The notes beneath the pieces were generated by a model. The model saw only the letters and a program-made list of their open reading frames with translations. It ran no database searches and was not told the DNA's origin. From Ochotona curzoniae (Eukaryota > Chordata > Mammalia > Lagomorpha > Ochotonidae): DNA of 64,000 nucleotides. Positions 45,091 to 56,395 of the stretch are shown here, piece by piece. The translations under genes were made by a program, and so were the position numbers. Every line of letters begins with the position of its first letter. The first letter of the stretch is position 1. The stretch is taken from the NCBI RefSeq assembly GCF_017591425.1, contig NW_024465777.1:4960001-5024000 (forward strand), in the 5' to 3' direction.

Positions 45091-46824
45091 ATACATATAC
45101 GCAGAACACAAAGTGGCTTGGCCCAAAAATGAGTTTAGGTAATCGAGGGCAGATTTGTCACAGGCTGCAGGTGACTATTCTGGAACATGGTTGATAAGTA
45201 ACAAACATGTCAGATGTGTTCAGGGTCAGATACATGGGAAAGCAGGGGCACCACTGAAGTTTAAGAAGGCTGCTGATGTTGGTTACTGCGTTGGCTAAGA
45301 TGAAACTGCCCACCATGCAGGGTACCTGGCTCCGACACACTGGATCCCCACAGCTCAGCCTGGGTGCTCCTGTACCAGCTTCGGCGGCTGGTTCTCCTAT
45401 GTGCTTGTGCCCTTGTGGTTCTTGTTATCTGTCTCCACCCAGTAGGATGTCGGGTGCATTGAGAGCGGAAGAGTTTTCTGTCCCCAAGAAATGAGTGAAA
45501 GGGGAAGACGCGGTTCCTTCCACTAGGGCTGTTGACCGCTCTCCCCATCAGCTGCCGATGAATCCCTCCTGCCCTCCACAGCTTCACTCCTCAGATCTCC
45601 CATCTGGGACTCTTTATCTCCTCTCTTCCCTAGCCCAGGGATTCACACAGCCGGCCAAGCATGCTACTACTTAGGCCAGAAACCAGAGCTCAAGATCAAG
45701 TCACCCAGGTCAACACCTCAGTGGCCTGCAGTGACACCAGGGATCATTACATGGCTTACAAAGCCCCGCCCCATCTGGTGAGCCACGATCTCCTTCCTGA
45801 CTGCACTCTGCTCCCACCCGGCTGAAGGACCCCTGTTTTCTCAAAAGCACCCATGATGTGCCTCTGCTAGGGAGCCCTGGCCCCACTCCTGCTCACAGCT
45901 TGACCTTCACCCTAGACGCCACTTCCTCCTGGAAGCCCTCACTGGGCTGCTCCATCCCATGAGGCTGAACTCAGAAGCCTTGGTGTCCACCCATGGTCCA
46001 CCTCCTCACTGCATCCGCTCCTCAGATGCTTCTCCCCTTTCAGGATCCAGGTCCAGCCTAGACACATCCACAACGCTCCACAAGGGGTGAAAAGAAGGCA
46101 CGCCCTGTGGGAGGGAGAGCAGGTGGCCGAGTCACCTCTGCTACAGAAAACTGGAATGACAAGGAAGTGCTAAAAGCCGGGAGGGGTGGGAGGAACACAG
46201 GGAGTCTAGACATATTTAGGAAAAGCTGAGAGTGGCGTTTGTTCATCAGAACAAATATAGCACAATGGTACATGCAGCACTATAGCAACAGGGGAAACTG
46301 TAGGTAGTGTATTTGGGAATTTCTTCATACTGTTGGCAACTATTCTGAAATAAGAATAAGCCACTGAACCAGGATAAACTTGGTTCAAGTCCCACCCCGT
46401 CAGTCCCTAATGATGTGACAGGCATGCCACTTCCCCCCCCCCCCCCAGCTTCTCTTTCCTCTACCGAATGAAGGTGAAGGCATTAGGAACAAGCACCTCC
46501 CAGTTATTATGAGTACAATGATAGATATTCACGGATGGCATAAGCACTGAGGCATCCCCTACGTGTGAGGCTGACTCCCCTCTGCCCCCCGGACATGATG
46601 TTTCTACAGCAAGACCAGGCTCTGTCCTTGGCACTTCATTGTGCCCCACCTGCCCGTCACCAGCAGGCTGTAATCACACTTCTCCGAGCTCTTCTCTGTG
46701 CCCCAGGGTTCAGAGATCAGGGCAAAAAAGGTAAATATTAGACCGTAGCTATAAGCAAGTGCTATTTGTTGGTCATTTCTTAGCTGCCAAGTACATACAC
46801 ATTTCTCATTCTCAAGATTATTCA
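45091..46824. other. 1.7 kb of apparently unique DNA
   Basis: No repeats are recognised apart from a run of 14 C at 46433-46446. Two opposing frames overlap at 45261-45587 without family signature. Confidence 0.4.
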
Positions 46825-47155
46825 GGGCCCAGCACGATAGCGTAGCACCTAAAGTCCTCTCCTCGAATGCGCCGGGATCTCACATGGGTGCCGGTTCTAA
46901 TCCTGGTGGCTGCACTTCCCATCCAGACTGCCTGTAGCCTGGGAAGGCAGTCAAGGACGGCCCAAAGCTTTGGGACCCTCTACCCACATTGAGAGACCCA
47001 GAAGAAGCTCTTGGCTTCTGGTTTCGGACCAGCGCAACACTGGCCGTTGCGGTCACTTGGGGAGTGAACCAGCAGATGGAAGATATTTCTCTCTGTCTCT
47101 CCTCCTCTCTGTATATCCATTTTTCCAATTTAAAAAATAAATCTTTAAAAAAATA
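46825..47155 (+). mobile_element. CSINE, with TSD
   Basis: AAGATTATTCA precedes (46814-46824) and follows (47156-47166). Confidence 0.93.
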
Positions 47156-47799
47156 AAGATTATTCAAAACATAGCTGCTTATTTATTTCTACTATGAAAC
47201 AGAAGCTCAGGCTGAGTTAAATGATTTGGCCAAGGTCCCAGAGATATGATGACCTTGAGGAAAGCTCTTTCTGGCACTGTTAAGGGTCTCATGGCTTTCC
47301 GCCTTCTGACTGCATTCTTAGTCATCAGCTGAGCCATGTTCAGAGACGACAAAGATCAAGGCAGGGGCCTGCTGGCAGAGGAGACAGCCTCACGCTATGC
47401 ACCAGAGGGGCTAAGCCCAGGAGACCTGTGAAACTAAGCTGCAGCTCCACTCAGCACAGGCACAAAGCCTGCACTGTGTCGATGCGGGGGTTGCAATGGG
47501 GTCAAAAGGTACCTGGGACATTTTCTAGCAGTGTCAGCACTGAACTGTTGCTCACACCTTGAGCTGGGGTGGTAGATGATGGCCAGAACACTCACAGTAA
47601 GAGGCAGTGCTGTTAGCCGCGTTTCCTCCACCTGCACAACCTGCTTAACCGGCTCCACCAAGAATCGGATACAGGAGACGGTGCAGGATGCATGGTGAGG
47701 CACTAGGTGGCGCTGTGAGCAGCGAGCACCCCATCGCAGAAAGAACCGGAAGGGCTCTCAGCTCAGAGACCTCCATCTTTCTCTGGCTTTCTCCATCCG
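47156..47799. other. No recognised gene
   Basis: The minus-strand frame 47434-47703 (89 codons) shows no family signature. Confidence 0.4.
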
Positions 47800-47930
47800 G
47801 TGGCTGAGCTGGCGCTATAGCAGTGAGCTGATAGGAAGCAGAGTAGCTGGGACTTCACTTGACCCTCCAATGAGAGGTACAAATGTTGCAGGCAGTGGCT
47901 TCATTTACTACTCCACAACACCTGCCTTCT
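47800..47930 (-). mobile_element. CSINE fragment, old
   Basis: GGAAGCAGAGTAGCTGGGAC and the CACAACACCTGCC end. Confidence 0.6.
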
Positions 47931-47939
47931 TCATTTTTA

Positions 47940-48262
47940 AAAATAACTATTAAACTGTTTTAAAGTTTTATTCATTGTTATCTACTTGAAAGACAAAGTG
48001 ACAGAGACAGAGAACAAGAGATTTTCCATCTGCTGGTTTATCCCCAAATGGCTGCAACTGGATTAGGATGAAAACACGAACCGGAAACTCTATCCAGGTG
48101 TTCCACGTGAGTGACAGGGACCCAACCACTTGCAATATCATCTGCTGTCCCCCATAATGCAGTAATGGTGAGCTGAATTGAAAGTGGAGGAGTGGGGACT
48201 TGAATGAGGCACTCTGATAAGCATCTCAGGCTACAAAGGAACTTGCGATACCACAGTGCCTG
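47940..48262 (-). mobile_element. CSINE, old, full length
   Basis: Tail at 47940-47975 and 5' end CACAGTGCCTGCCC. Confidence 0.75.
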
Positions 48263-48264
48263 CC

Positions 48265-48511
48265 CACAGTTCTTAAACTTTTAACTGACATGTGATAATT
48301 ACACACATTTACGAGATATAGTGTGATACTTTGATAAACATATTCAATATGTAATGATCAGATCAGGGTAGTTGGTATATAACTCACTATCAATACTCGC
48401 AACTAGCTGCTGTGAACCACAAAATTCCTTGTTGTCAACTAGTTATTCTCCTGCTATAGAACATTAGAAGTTATTCTCCACCCAACTGCCCCTCTGCCAA
48501 CATTATCTTTC
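48265..48511 (-). mobile_element. Old L1, 3' UTR segment (part 1)
   Basis: TTTGATAAACATATTCAATATGTAATGATCAGATCAGGGTA and TGCTATAGAACATTAGAAGTTATTCTCC belong to a well-known eutherian L1M-type 3' region in antisense. It is interrupted by VR9 and later insertions and resumes at 51995. Confidence 0.7.
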
Positions 48512-48525
48512 ACAAAGCAGCAATT
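48512..48525 (+). repeat. Target-site duplication of VR9, left
   Basis: ACAAAGCAGCAATT, matched by ACAAAGCAGTAATT at 50011-50024. Confidence 0.88.
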
Positions 48526-48621
48526 AAAAAATTTTTTTAAATTTTTATTTTGATAATCTTTACATGGTTGATAGGGCACAAAGGGTCAAGGACTATAGGA
48601 ATGTGGGTAAGATCATTGTTT

Positions 48622-48669
<48 letters not shown>

Positions 48670-50010
48670 GCCCTGTATCTGGGTAAGGGGAGAAACAAAG
48701 GGAGAAGCCCCACCCAGCCTCCCATCTATCCCATGTCCCCAACGTGGGGCATGCTCCGAGGATCCTATTCAAGCAGTTTTGATAGTTCAACAGTTCTGAA
48801 TTGCTGCCAATCTCACCATTCCAAGCATGATGAAATCTATTCAGAATCCACTGGCTGACATAGTCTCTTCATGGTTGGGGTTCTGAGATCAGCAGTTCAG
48901 TTGGAGGCATCTCAAAAGAAACTTGGTCTGAGGTGATCCCAGGCCTGATTCTTGTGTGTGCTTGCCAGTACAGGGTCCAGTACAGCCCATCACCCCAATC
49001 AGCTTATGCACATGCTAGTCATTGCAATTGCTGGGTTAGTTCTGTTTCCAGCCCTGTCTCCCATGCAAACCAGTGGGTGTTACAGGCCAGCCTAATCCTG
49101 CCCACTTCATATTCGGCCCTCACACAAACCAGTGGGAGCTGCAGCCTAGTCAGGGCAACCCACAATAACCCCTACCAGGCCTGCCCCCTACCCTGGTTCC
49201 CATGCTTGCCAGTGTGTACATCAGACTTGTTCAGTCTGTCCCACCTCCCATTTAGTTCTCCTACATGTCAATGGGCACTGAAGCCTGGTTCAACCCAACC
49301 AGCCCCACTATCCAGCCCACACACATGCTGGTGGGTGTCATTCTGTCTAACCACACCTGCTCCAGTCCTGGCTCTCATGCTCTCCAGTGGGAGTGGTAAC
49401 CCAAGAGGGAGGTGCCCACTATTTCCCTACTAGGCTACTCCCACTCCTCAATCCTGCATTCTCCAGGTGTGTCAGCAGTTTAACTTGACAAAGTTAGCCC
49501 CAGTGTCAGCCTCTGCCAGCTGATGCTGCGGCAAAGCCCAACCAACCCTCAACCACTCTAACTAATGCTTGCACCAGTCGGAACAATCAGCCCAGGCTGG
49601 CTTTTCCCTGATCTAGCTCACATGAGGCCTACAGGTGTTGTAGCCCTGCCTGGTCTGGTCTATTCCCATCCCAACTCACACTCTCCAGGGGGAGTGACTA
49701 TCCAGGGGAGCCCTCCAAATCCCCCTCTACCAGCTTTGCCCCCTCCCTCCCAGGTTCTCACACATGGTGGTTGGGCACCGCGGCCAAATCTGGTACGGCC
49801 CACCTCACCTCACCTCAGCTTTTTCCAGTGGGCATCGTAGCCTGGCCCGGCCCAGTCCACCCCCAATTCCAGCTGACGCTGGTGAGGGTTACAGCCTAGC
49901 CCAGCCCAGCATGCATCCAATCCCAGTCCCCCATTATGCAATACCATAATGTGCATTGGTATATGTTGCGATCTAAATTGGCATGACCCATACTCTGTTC
50001 TAGTGCTCAG
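48526..50010 (-). mobile_element. VR9: TSD-flanked VNTR-retroposon
   Basis: This is the cleanest VR copy. On the minus strand it begins at CTGAGCACTAGAACAGAG (50010), runs about 1 kb of tandem units, then a short-form 3' domain in which CCATGAAGAG joins directly to ACTATGTCAG (about 220 bases fewer than VR7), and ends TTATCAAAATAAAAATTTAAAAAA at 48526. Flanking 14 bp direct repeats, 5' truncation within the array and an A-rich 3' end are the marks of L1-mediated insertion. An AT repeat (48623-48654) has expanded near its 3' end. Confidence 0.85.
48623..48654 (+). repeat. (AT)n repeat with adjacent T run
   Basis: About 15 AT units then 16 T (to about 48670), inside VR9. Possible source of length polymorphism and DNA unwinding. 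Confidence 0.95.
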
Positions 50011-50029
50011 ACAAAGCAGTAATTCTTTT

Positions 50030-50400
50030 TTTTTTTTAAACCTAGAAGTTTTTCTTTTTATCACTATTTTTTTTTCCTTTTTTTAAAAAATTAATTGCAT
50101 TGCATTATGCGACACAGTGTTACAGGCACTGGGATTCCCCCCACCCCTCCCTGAGCCCTCTCCCCATGGTGGATCTCTCCATCTTGCTGCATTACCACAG
50201 TTCAAATTCAGTTGAGGTTCTTTCATTGGAACTATTCACCAACCATAAAGTCCAGCATCTTATTATCTTAGTGGGTTCAACGATTTCATGGGGAGACCAT
50301 CTCTGGTCTGAAGGTAAAGCCGGCAAAGTATTATCCCAATCAATTAAAAGCCCTGACATAACATCAACAACCATTTACAACCTTATGGCATTAAGGTTCC
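50030..50400 (-). mobile_element. RB repeat, copy 3, full
   Basis: T-rich lead (50025-50090) then CATTGCATTATGCGACACAG to AAGGTTCCATTAATTCAG. Same orientation as the other two RB copies and the longest of the three. Confidence 0.75.
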
Positions 50401-50467
50401 ATTAATTCAGATTTTTTTTTTTTTACTATGGATCATGTTTTTAATGTCATATCTAAAAAATATTGAG

Positions 50468-50765
50468 GTAGGATCTGGTGCAACTGCTCAGGTGGCTAAT
50501 TTTCCACCTCTAATCATCAGGATCTCATAGGAATGCTAGATCATGTCCCAGCTGCTCCACTTCCCATCCAGCTCCCTGCTTCTAGCTTGGGAAAGCAGTA
50601 CAGGATGGCCTTGAGACCTTGTGCCAATGTAGGAGATCCTGAAGAGGCTCCTGGCTCCTGGATTGGGAACAGTTGAGCTCTGTTGGTTGAAACCATTTGA
50701 AGAAGATCTTTTTCTCTGTCTCTCTGTAAATCTGCCTTTCCAATAAAATATAACTAAATCTTTTT
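50468..50765 (+). mobile_element. CSINE, full length
   Basis: Starts AGGATCTGGTGCAACTGCTC, ends CCAATAAAATATAACTAAATC. Confidence 0.82.
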
Positions 50766-50984
50766 TAAAAATTGACCTAGTTCAAGGTCATAGAGGTTTT
50801 CTATTTTCTCCTAGAAGTTGATCATTTCCAGTATTACTTTAAGTTTATGAACTATTTTGAGTTAATACTACTACCTAGAACAGGGAATGGATCCAGGTTC
50901 ATATTTTGGGAGCTAAATATTTAATGGATCTGACAACCTTCGTTGAAAAGACAATTCTTTTTTCCTTTGAATTGCATTTTTAAA

Positions 50985-51290
50985 AATTTATTCAGTTTCA
51001 TTGGAAAGGCAGATTTACAGAGAGGAGAGACAGAAAGAAAGATCTTCCATCTGCTGATTCACTCCCCAGATGACTGTAATGGCCAGAACTGAGGCAATCC
51101 CAAGCCAGGAACCAGAAGCTTCTTCCAGGTCTTCTTCTGCAGGGTCCCAAGGCTTTGGGCCATCCTCTGTTGCTTTCCTAGGCCAGAGCCAGGGAGCTGG
51201 ATGGGAAGTGGAGCAGCCAAGACACAAACCAGTGCCCATGTGGAATGCCTGTTCTTATAGGTGGAGGATTAGCCAGCCGGTTGGAGCCAA
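50985..51290 (-). mobile_element. CSINE, full length
   Basis: From AAAAATTTATTCAGTTTCATTGG to the worn 5' end AGCCAACCCCGACCC. Confidence 0.88.
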
Positions 51291-51338
51291 CCCCGACCCC
51301 TTGAATTGCCTCTGAGCCTTTTTGAAAACCAAATGACC

Positions 51339-51669
51339 GGACCCAGCACAGTAGCCTAGCAGCTAAGTCCTCACTTTGAATGTGCAAAGATCCTATTGGG
51401 TGCCAGTTCGTATCCTGGTGGGCCAATTTCTCATCCAGCATCCTGCCTGTAACCTGGGAAAACAGTCGAGGACAGCCCTAAGTCTTGGGATCTTGCACCT
51501 GCATGGAATACCCAAAGGAGTCACCTGGCTTCAGATTGGCTCAGCTCCAGCTGTTGCAGCCACTTGGGGAGTGAATCAGCAGACAAAAGACATTTCTGTC
51601 TCTCCTCCTCTTTGTATATCTGACTTTGCAATAAAAATAAATAAATCTTTTTTAAAAAGTAAAAAAAAA
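51339..51669 (+). mobile_element. CSINE, with TSD
   Basis: GAAAACCAAATGACC stands at 51324-51338 and again, unchanged, at 51670-51684. Confidence 0.95.
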
Positions 51670-51704
51670 GAAAACCAAATGACCACACTCTTATAGATGA
51701 TTAT

Positions 51705-51990
51705 TATTGCTGTTGTTGTTGTCAGTTGGGAAAGAGGGAGACTGATAGCGATCTCCCATCCACTGGCTCATTTTCTGAATACCTTATTGGGCAGGATTGG
51801 ACCAGGGGACGCTGTGAGCCTGGTACTCCATCAGGGTCCCCCATGTGGGTGGCAGAGATCCAACCACCTGTGCCATCCTCTGCTGTTTCCCAAGGTGTGC
51901 ACTGACAGGAAGCTGGAACTTGGAGCTGAGCCAGGACTCACAGCAGGTGCTCCACTGTGTGGTGACATCAGATCTCATTCTTTCTGCCCT
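51705..51990 (-). mobile_element. CSINE, old
   Basis: GAAAGAGGGAGACTGATAGCG to GTGGTGACATCAGATC; recognisable CATCAGGGTCCCCCATGTGGG block. Confidence 0.7.
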
Positions 51991-51994
51991 TCTG

Positions 51995-52350
51995 GGACTT
52001 GCTGCCCAAGAACTGTCTTTCCCCATCTTCTCTTCCTTGCCTAGCCTCTGGTAACCACTATTCTGCTGTGTACCTCAATGAGCTCAGCTATTGGAGATTC
52101 TATCTGTGAGTAAAATCGCACAGTATTTATCTTAGGCCTCGGCTTATTTCATTTAACATTACAATCTCCAGGCCCGTAGATGTTGCTACAAATGAGAGGA
52201 TTTGAACCTTTGTGACTGAACTGTGTTTTGCTATGTGTATACAGCACATTTAGCCATTCACCCATAGATAGACATTTCAATTAATTTCATACCTCAGCTA
52301 CCATGGATAGGATTGCAATAAATGTGACAGTGCAGGGATTTTTTTTATTA
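51995..52350 (-). mobile_element. Old L1, ORF2 end (part 2)
   Basis: GCCTCTGGTAACCACTATTCTG, GGCTTATTTCATTTAACATTAC, CCATTCACCCATAGATAGACATTTC and GATTGCAATAAATGTG in this order are the antisense of an L1 ORF2 end and 3' UTR start. It continues the element seen at 48265-48511. Confidence 0.8.
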
Positions 52351-52475
52351 CAAACATTTATTGTTTGCTATGTGAATTTAATCCTCATAGGGACTTGTAA
52401 AGTGATTCATTTTTTCATTGCATTAATACAGGATCTAAAGTTCAGCCATGTTAAGTTTTGTTAAATCATTTTATT

Positions 52476-52715
52476 TATGGGTGTGGGTCCTGTCCCAGCT
52501 GCTCCACTTGCAATCAGGCTCCCTGTCAATGGCCTGGGAAAGCAGTGGCGGATGGCACAAGTGCTTGTGTGCCTGACACTCCTGTGGGAGACCCGGATGA
52601 AGCTACTGGCTTCTGGCTTTGGCCTGGCTTAGCCCATCTGGGGAACAAAGCAGCAGAGGGAAGATCCCTCTTTCTGTCCTCTGTAATTCTTTCAAATAAG
52701 CAAATAAGTCTTTCT
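52476..52715 (+). mobile_element. CSINE, 5' truncated
   Basis: Starts GGGTGTGGGTCCTGTCCCAGCTGCTCC; lacks the A-box; ends TTTCAAATAAGCAAATAAGTC. Confidence 0.82.
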
Positions 52716-52721
52716 CTCTTT

Positions 52722-53050
52722 TAAAAAAAGGTTTATTTATTTTTATGGAAAAGTCAGATATAGAGAAAGGAGGAGAATCAGAGAGAAAGATCTTCCATCC
52801 AATGGTTCACTCTCCAAGCAGCTGCAACAGCTGGAGTTGAGTCAATCTGAAGCCAGGCGCCAGGAACTTCTTCCAGTTCTCCCACATAGGTGCAGGGTCC
52901 CAAGGCTTTGGGCCATCCTCAATTGCTTTCTCAGGCACAGGCAGGGAGCTGGATGGGAAGTGGGGCAGATGGGTTTAGAATTGGCGCCCATATGGGATCC
53001 TGGCACATTCAAGGTGAAGACTTTAACCGCTACACTATCACACCAAACCC
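52722..53050 (-). mobile_element. CSINE, full length
   Basis: Tail-to-tail with the previous copy: both A tails meet at 52715-52730. Confidence 0.9.
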
Positions 53051-53069
53051 CAAATAAATTTTTCAAACT

Positions 53070-53395
53070 TAAAAAACAAAGTTGTTTTACTTCTTTGAAA
53101 GGGATAGAAAGAAAGAACGAGAGCTTCCCCCATCTGCTGATTCACTCCCTAAATGCTCACAGCAGCTATGGCTGGGCCAAGAAAAGTCTAGAATCCAGAC
53201 ACTCCAACTGAGTCTCTAATGTGACTGGCAGGGACCCAGGCAGTTGAGCCATCACCAGCTGCCTCCCAGAGTACACGATGGCAGGAAGCCAGAATTGGGA
53301 GTGGAGCTGGGACTTGAACTCAGGAACACTGAGAGGGAGACACAAGTGTCAGAAAGAATGACTTAACTGCTGCTCCAAACACCCTCCTCCAGGGC
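53070..53395 (-). mobile_element. CSINE, old
   Basis: From TTGTTTTACTTCTTTGAAAGGG to GCTGCTCCAAACACCC. Confidence 0.72.
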
Positions 53396-53422
53396 CCTTG
53401 AAAGGTAACTTGCTATACGATT

Positions 53423-53943
53423 GGTGTATCAGCCAAAGTCTCCAAACAGAACCAACAGGATATGTATAGAGTTATGTGATAGGGGACTTTTAGGGAAACT
53501 GGCTGAATTGATTATGGTGGCAGAGAGTCCCAGAACAGGCCAACTGTAGTCTAGATGCTGGATGCTATCATCCTGACTCAGTCCAACTTCGAAGCCTCAA
53601 AACCATGAATTCAATGGTAGAACTGTCTGAGGCCAAAACCAAGAATCCATGGCATAACATCTGGAGTCCAAAGGCTGGCAAGCCTGGAGTTCTGAGGACC
53701 TAACCCTCCAGGAGCACAATTCACCTTCTATCTCTTCTGATTGTAAGTAACCATCCACATAGAGGGCGGGTCTTCTCCCCACCTAGTCCAATCAGACTGA
53801 CGCCTTATCTTCAAGGGACACACTTAGACACACCCAGAATAACGCTTCACTGGGTTACTGGGTCCTTCTTAATCCAGTTGTTATACCTGGAGTTAACCCA
53901 TCCTGTCACAGGTTGGAGATTGACGTAGTTAACCCCCCTGACA
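53423..53943 (+). mobile_element. Ancient eutherian LTR-type repeat
   Basis: It begins TGTATCAGCCAAAGTCTCCAAACAGAACC and ends TAGTTAACCCCCCTGACA. This is the familiar TGTATTAG...CTCCAGAGAAACAGAACCAATAGG layout with TG...CA ends that occurs throughout mammals. I cannot name the exact family from memory. Confidence 0.55.
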
Positions 53944-54299
53944 GTTCAGTCCCAGGGCCTCCCCCTCCTGCTCTTACCCCTAAAACATCAGTTTCACCTG
54001 TTTCTCACCTACCAATGATAAACTGGGGCTCCCATAAGCCCCTCCTCGAACACAGGGAACCGCTTGCTGGTGTTTATATGTAAGGACTTTACAAAGAGAT
54101 GCAGAGCACAGAGAGGAAGCCATTGGGCTAGGGATGGGAAGGGACTGCAGCTTCCCTGCATTTCCAGGAACCTCCGGAATCTCACCCCTCCCCCAACCCT
54201 GTCTCCCCTCATTTCCAAGGAGACTGTTGAGAATAGCAAGGCCTTCCCAAGATAGCTGAGCAGTCTTTCCCTAGGGGCATGGCACAGGGCCCCAGTTTG
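53944..54299. other. No recognised feature
   Basis: GC-rich, no repeat signature. Confidence 0.4.
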
Positions 54300-54545
54300 G
54301 GACTTTTGTGAGACAGAGAAATAGAACAAGGTCTTCCTTCCCTCGTTCACTCCCCAAATGCCACTGCAGCCTGTGTTGGGCCGTGTGGAAGCCAGGAACT
54401 GGAAACTCCATCCTGGTTTCCCAAGTGGAATGGCAGGGGACTAAGTCCCTAGGCCATCACCTGCTGCCTCCCAGGGTGTTCATCTGCAGGATGCCCTCGG
54501 ATACAGAACGCAGGCCATTGAACTTCTGAGCCAAATGCCTGCCCA
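54300..54545 (-). mobile_element. CSINE, old
   Basis: From GAGACAGAGAAATAGAACAAG to GAGCCAAATGCCTGCCC. Confidence 0.68.
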
Positions 54546-55107
54546 TGCATCCATTCTTAAAGCAGTTAGAAAACTGTTAGGCATGACTCAGCTATTTTTA
54601 AAAATAATTAAACATAAGAAAAGTGCTTTTACGTTTTCTTTAGTTATGCTATCATTTTCAAACCAAACACCCTCTGTTCTCGTGTTCTCGCCTGAAGCAC
54701 CTGCTTCCCTCTTCCCCTACAAAATCACCAATGGCAGGTCCTCCCATCACTTCTTTTTCCTCTTGCCAGTTTCCAGTCTTGCTCACCTGCGCCACAGGGG
54801 AGCCTCCTATGGTAGATGCAGTCACCTGTCCATTGGTACCAGGCCCAGAATGTTGGTAACAAATAGGGGAGTGTGTCTTCGGTGTTGTCTATAGCCCTGG
54901 GCCTCAAATCATGGCTGTCTCCTTCTTTGTAGCAGTCCAAAGCCATGACTACTTTTTGGGTGCTAGAGGCCTCAGTCTAATTTTGCTTTAGAAACTTGAA
55001 CCCTCCGACTGTTTATTACTCTGCTGAAAAAGCCAAGGCTCTTCACTTGTGTCAGTGAGTGACAACCAGGCAGATGCATTTTGCTTCTGCTTCGCCCTAA
55101 GCAATTT
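54546..55107. other. No recognised feature
   Basis: The 119-codon frame at 54535-54894 has no recognisable motif. Confidence 0.4.
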
Positions 55108-55400
55108 ATTGGGGCAGGTGTTTAGACTAACAGTTAGAACCACCCCCACTCCCCATTCTGTATCATGGCTCTGGCGCTAGCTACTCCGTTTCAGATCCAG
55201 CTTCCTGCTAATGCACAACAGGGACACAACAGCTGGATATCCCAAGCACTCAGGTGTTGGCCACCTACATGGGAGACTCTGATGCAGTTCTGCGTTCCTG
55301 CTCTTGGCCTGGCTGACCTGGCTACTGTAGGCATTTTGGGGACTTAACCAGCAGATAGAAAATCTCTCTCTGTATTTCAAATAAAATAAAAATAAAGATA
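55108..55400 (+). mobile_element. CSINE, old
   Basis: Starts GGGGCAGGTGTTTAGACTAAC, ends TTTCAAATAAAATAAAAATAAAG. Confidence 0.72.
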
Positions 55401-55479
55401 GCAAAATAATTTTTAATTCTGAAAGTCAGAAATGCAGTTTTTATTTAAAATAATATTTTTTAAGGTTTTAGCTGATTTC

Positions 55480-55801
55480 ATTTTTAAAGATTTATTTCTT
55501 ATTGAAAAGGCAGATTTAAAGAGAAGCAAAGACAGAATAAAAGATCTTCCACTGTTTTTTTTTCCTCAAATGGCTGTAATGGCCACAGCTGAGCCAATTC
55601 AAAGCCAGGGGCCAGGAGCTTCTTCCTGGTCTTCCCCATGGGTACAGGGTCACAAGGCTTTGGGCCATCCTCTACAGCTTTCCCTGGACACAAGCAGGTA
55701 GCTGGATGGGAAGTGGAGCATCTAGGACATGAACTGATGCCCTTTTGGGATCTGGCACTTGCAAAGGGAGGATTAGTTAATTGAGCCATCATGCAAGGCC
55801 C
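55480..55801 (-). mobile_element. CSINE, full length
   Basis: From TTAAAGATTTATTTCTTATTG to ATGCAAGGCCC. Confidence 0.9.
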
Positions 55802-55919
55802 AGCTGACTTTTCTTACCCCCTAGGATACCAGCCACTTCCTCCTATGTTATGGCAAGTGTGTAATTCATGTATCCCACAATATTGTTGACGAGATTATCC
55901 CTCTTTAGAATCAAATTTA

Positions 55920-56250
55920 TGGGACCTGGCACAATGACTCAGCTAAATCTTCCCCTTGTAGGCACCAAGGTCTCATGTGGGCACTGGTTCATGTCCCAGT
56001 TGTTCCACTTTCAACCCAGCTCTTTACCTGCATCCTGGGAAAGCAGTAGAGGATTGCCCAAGTCTTTGGGACCCTGCACCCACATAAGAGATGCAGAAGA
56101 AGCTCCTAGCTCCTGGCTTTGGATTGGTTCACCTCTGGCTGTTGCAGCCACTTGAGGAGTAAACCATGGGAATGGATGGAAGATCTTTCTCTCTGTCTCT
56201 TCTCTCTGAAAATCTGCCTTTCCAATAAAAATAAATCTTTAAAAAAAAAT
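55920..56250 (+). mobile_element. CSINE, full length
   Basis: Starts GGGACCTGGCACAATGACTC; ends CCAATAAAAATAAATC. Confidence 0.9.
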
Positions 56251-56304
56251 TATGTGGTTTCCTTGTAAACTGAGCCCTGTGATGAACTCAAGAAAGATGG
56301 AAGG

Positions 56305-56395
56305 TTGGTGGGGAGGTTGGTGGTGCAGCAATTTAAGTGAATATCTGTAATGCCGGCATCCCGTACTGGGGACACCCATTCAAATATTACTAGTC
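56305..56395 (+). mobile_element. Old CSINE, part 1 (split)
   Basis: TGGTGGTGCAGCAATTTAAG...CCCATTCAAATATTAC; continues at 56754. Confidence 0.7.
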
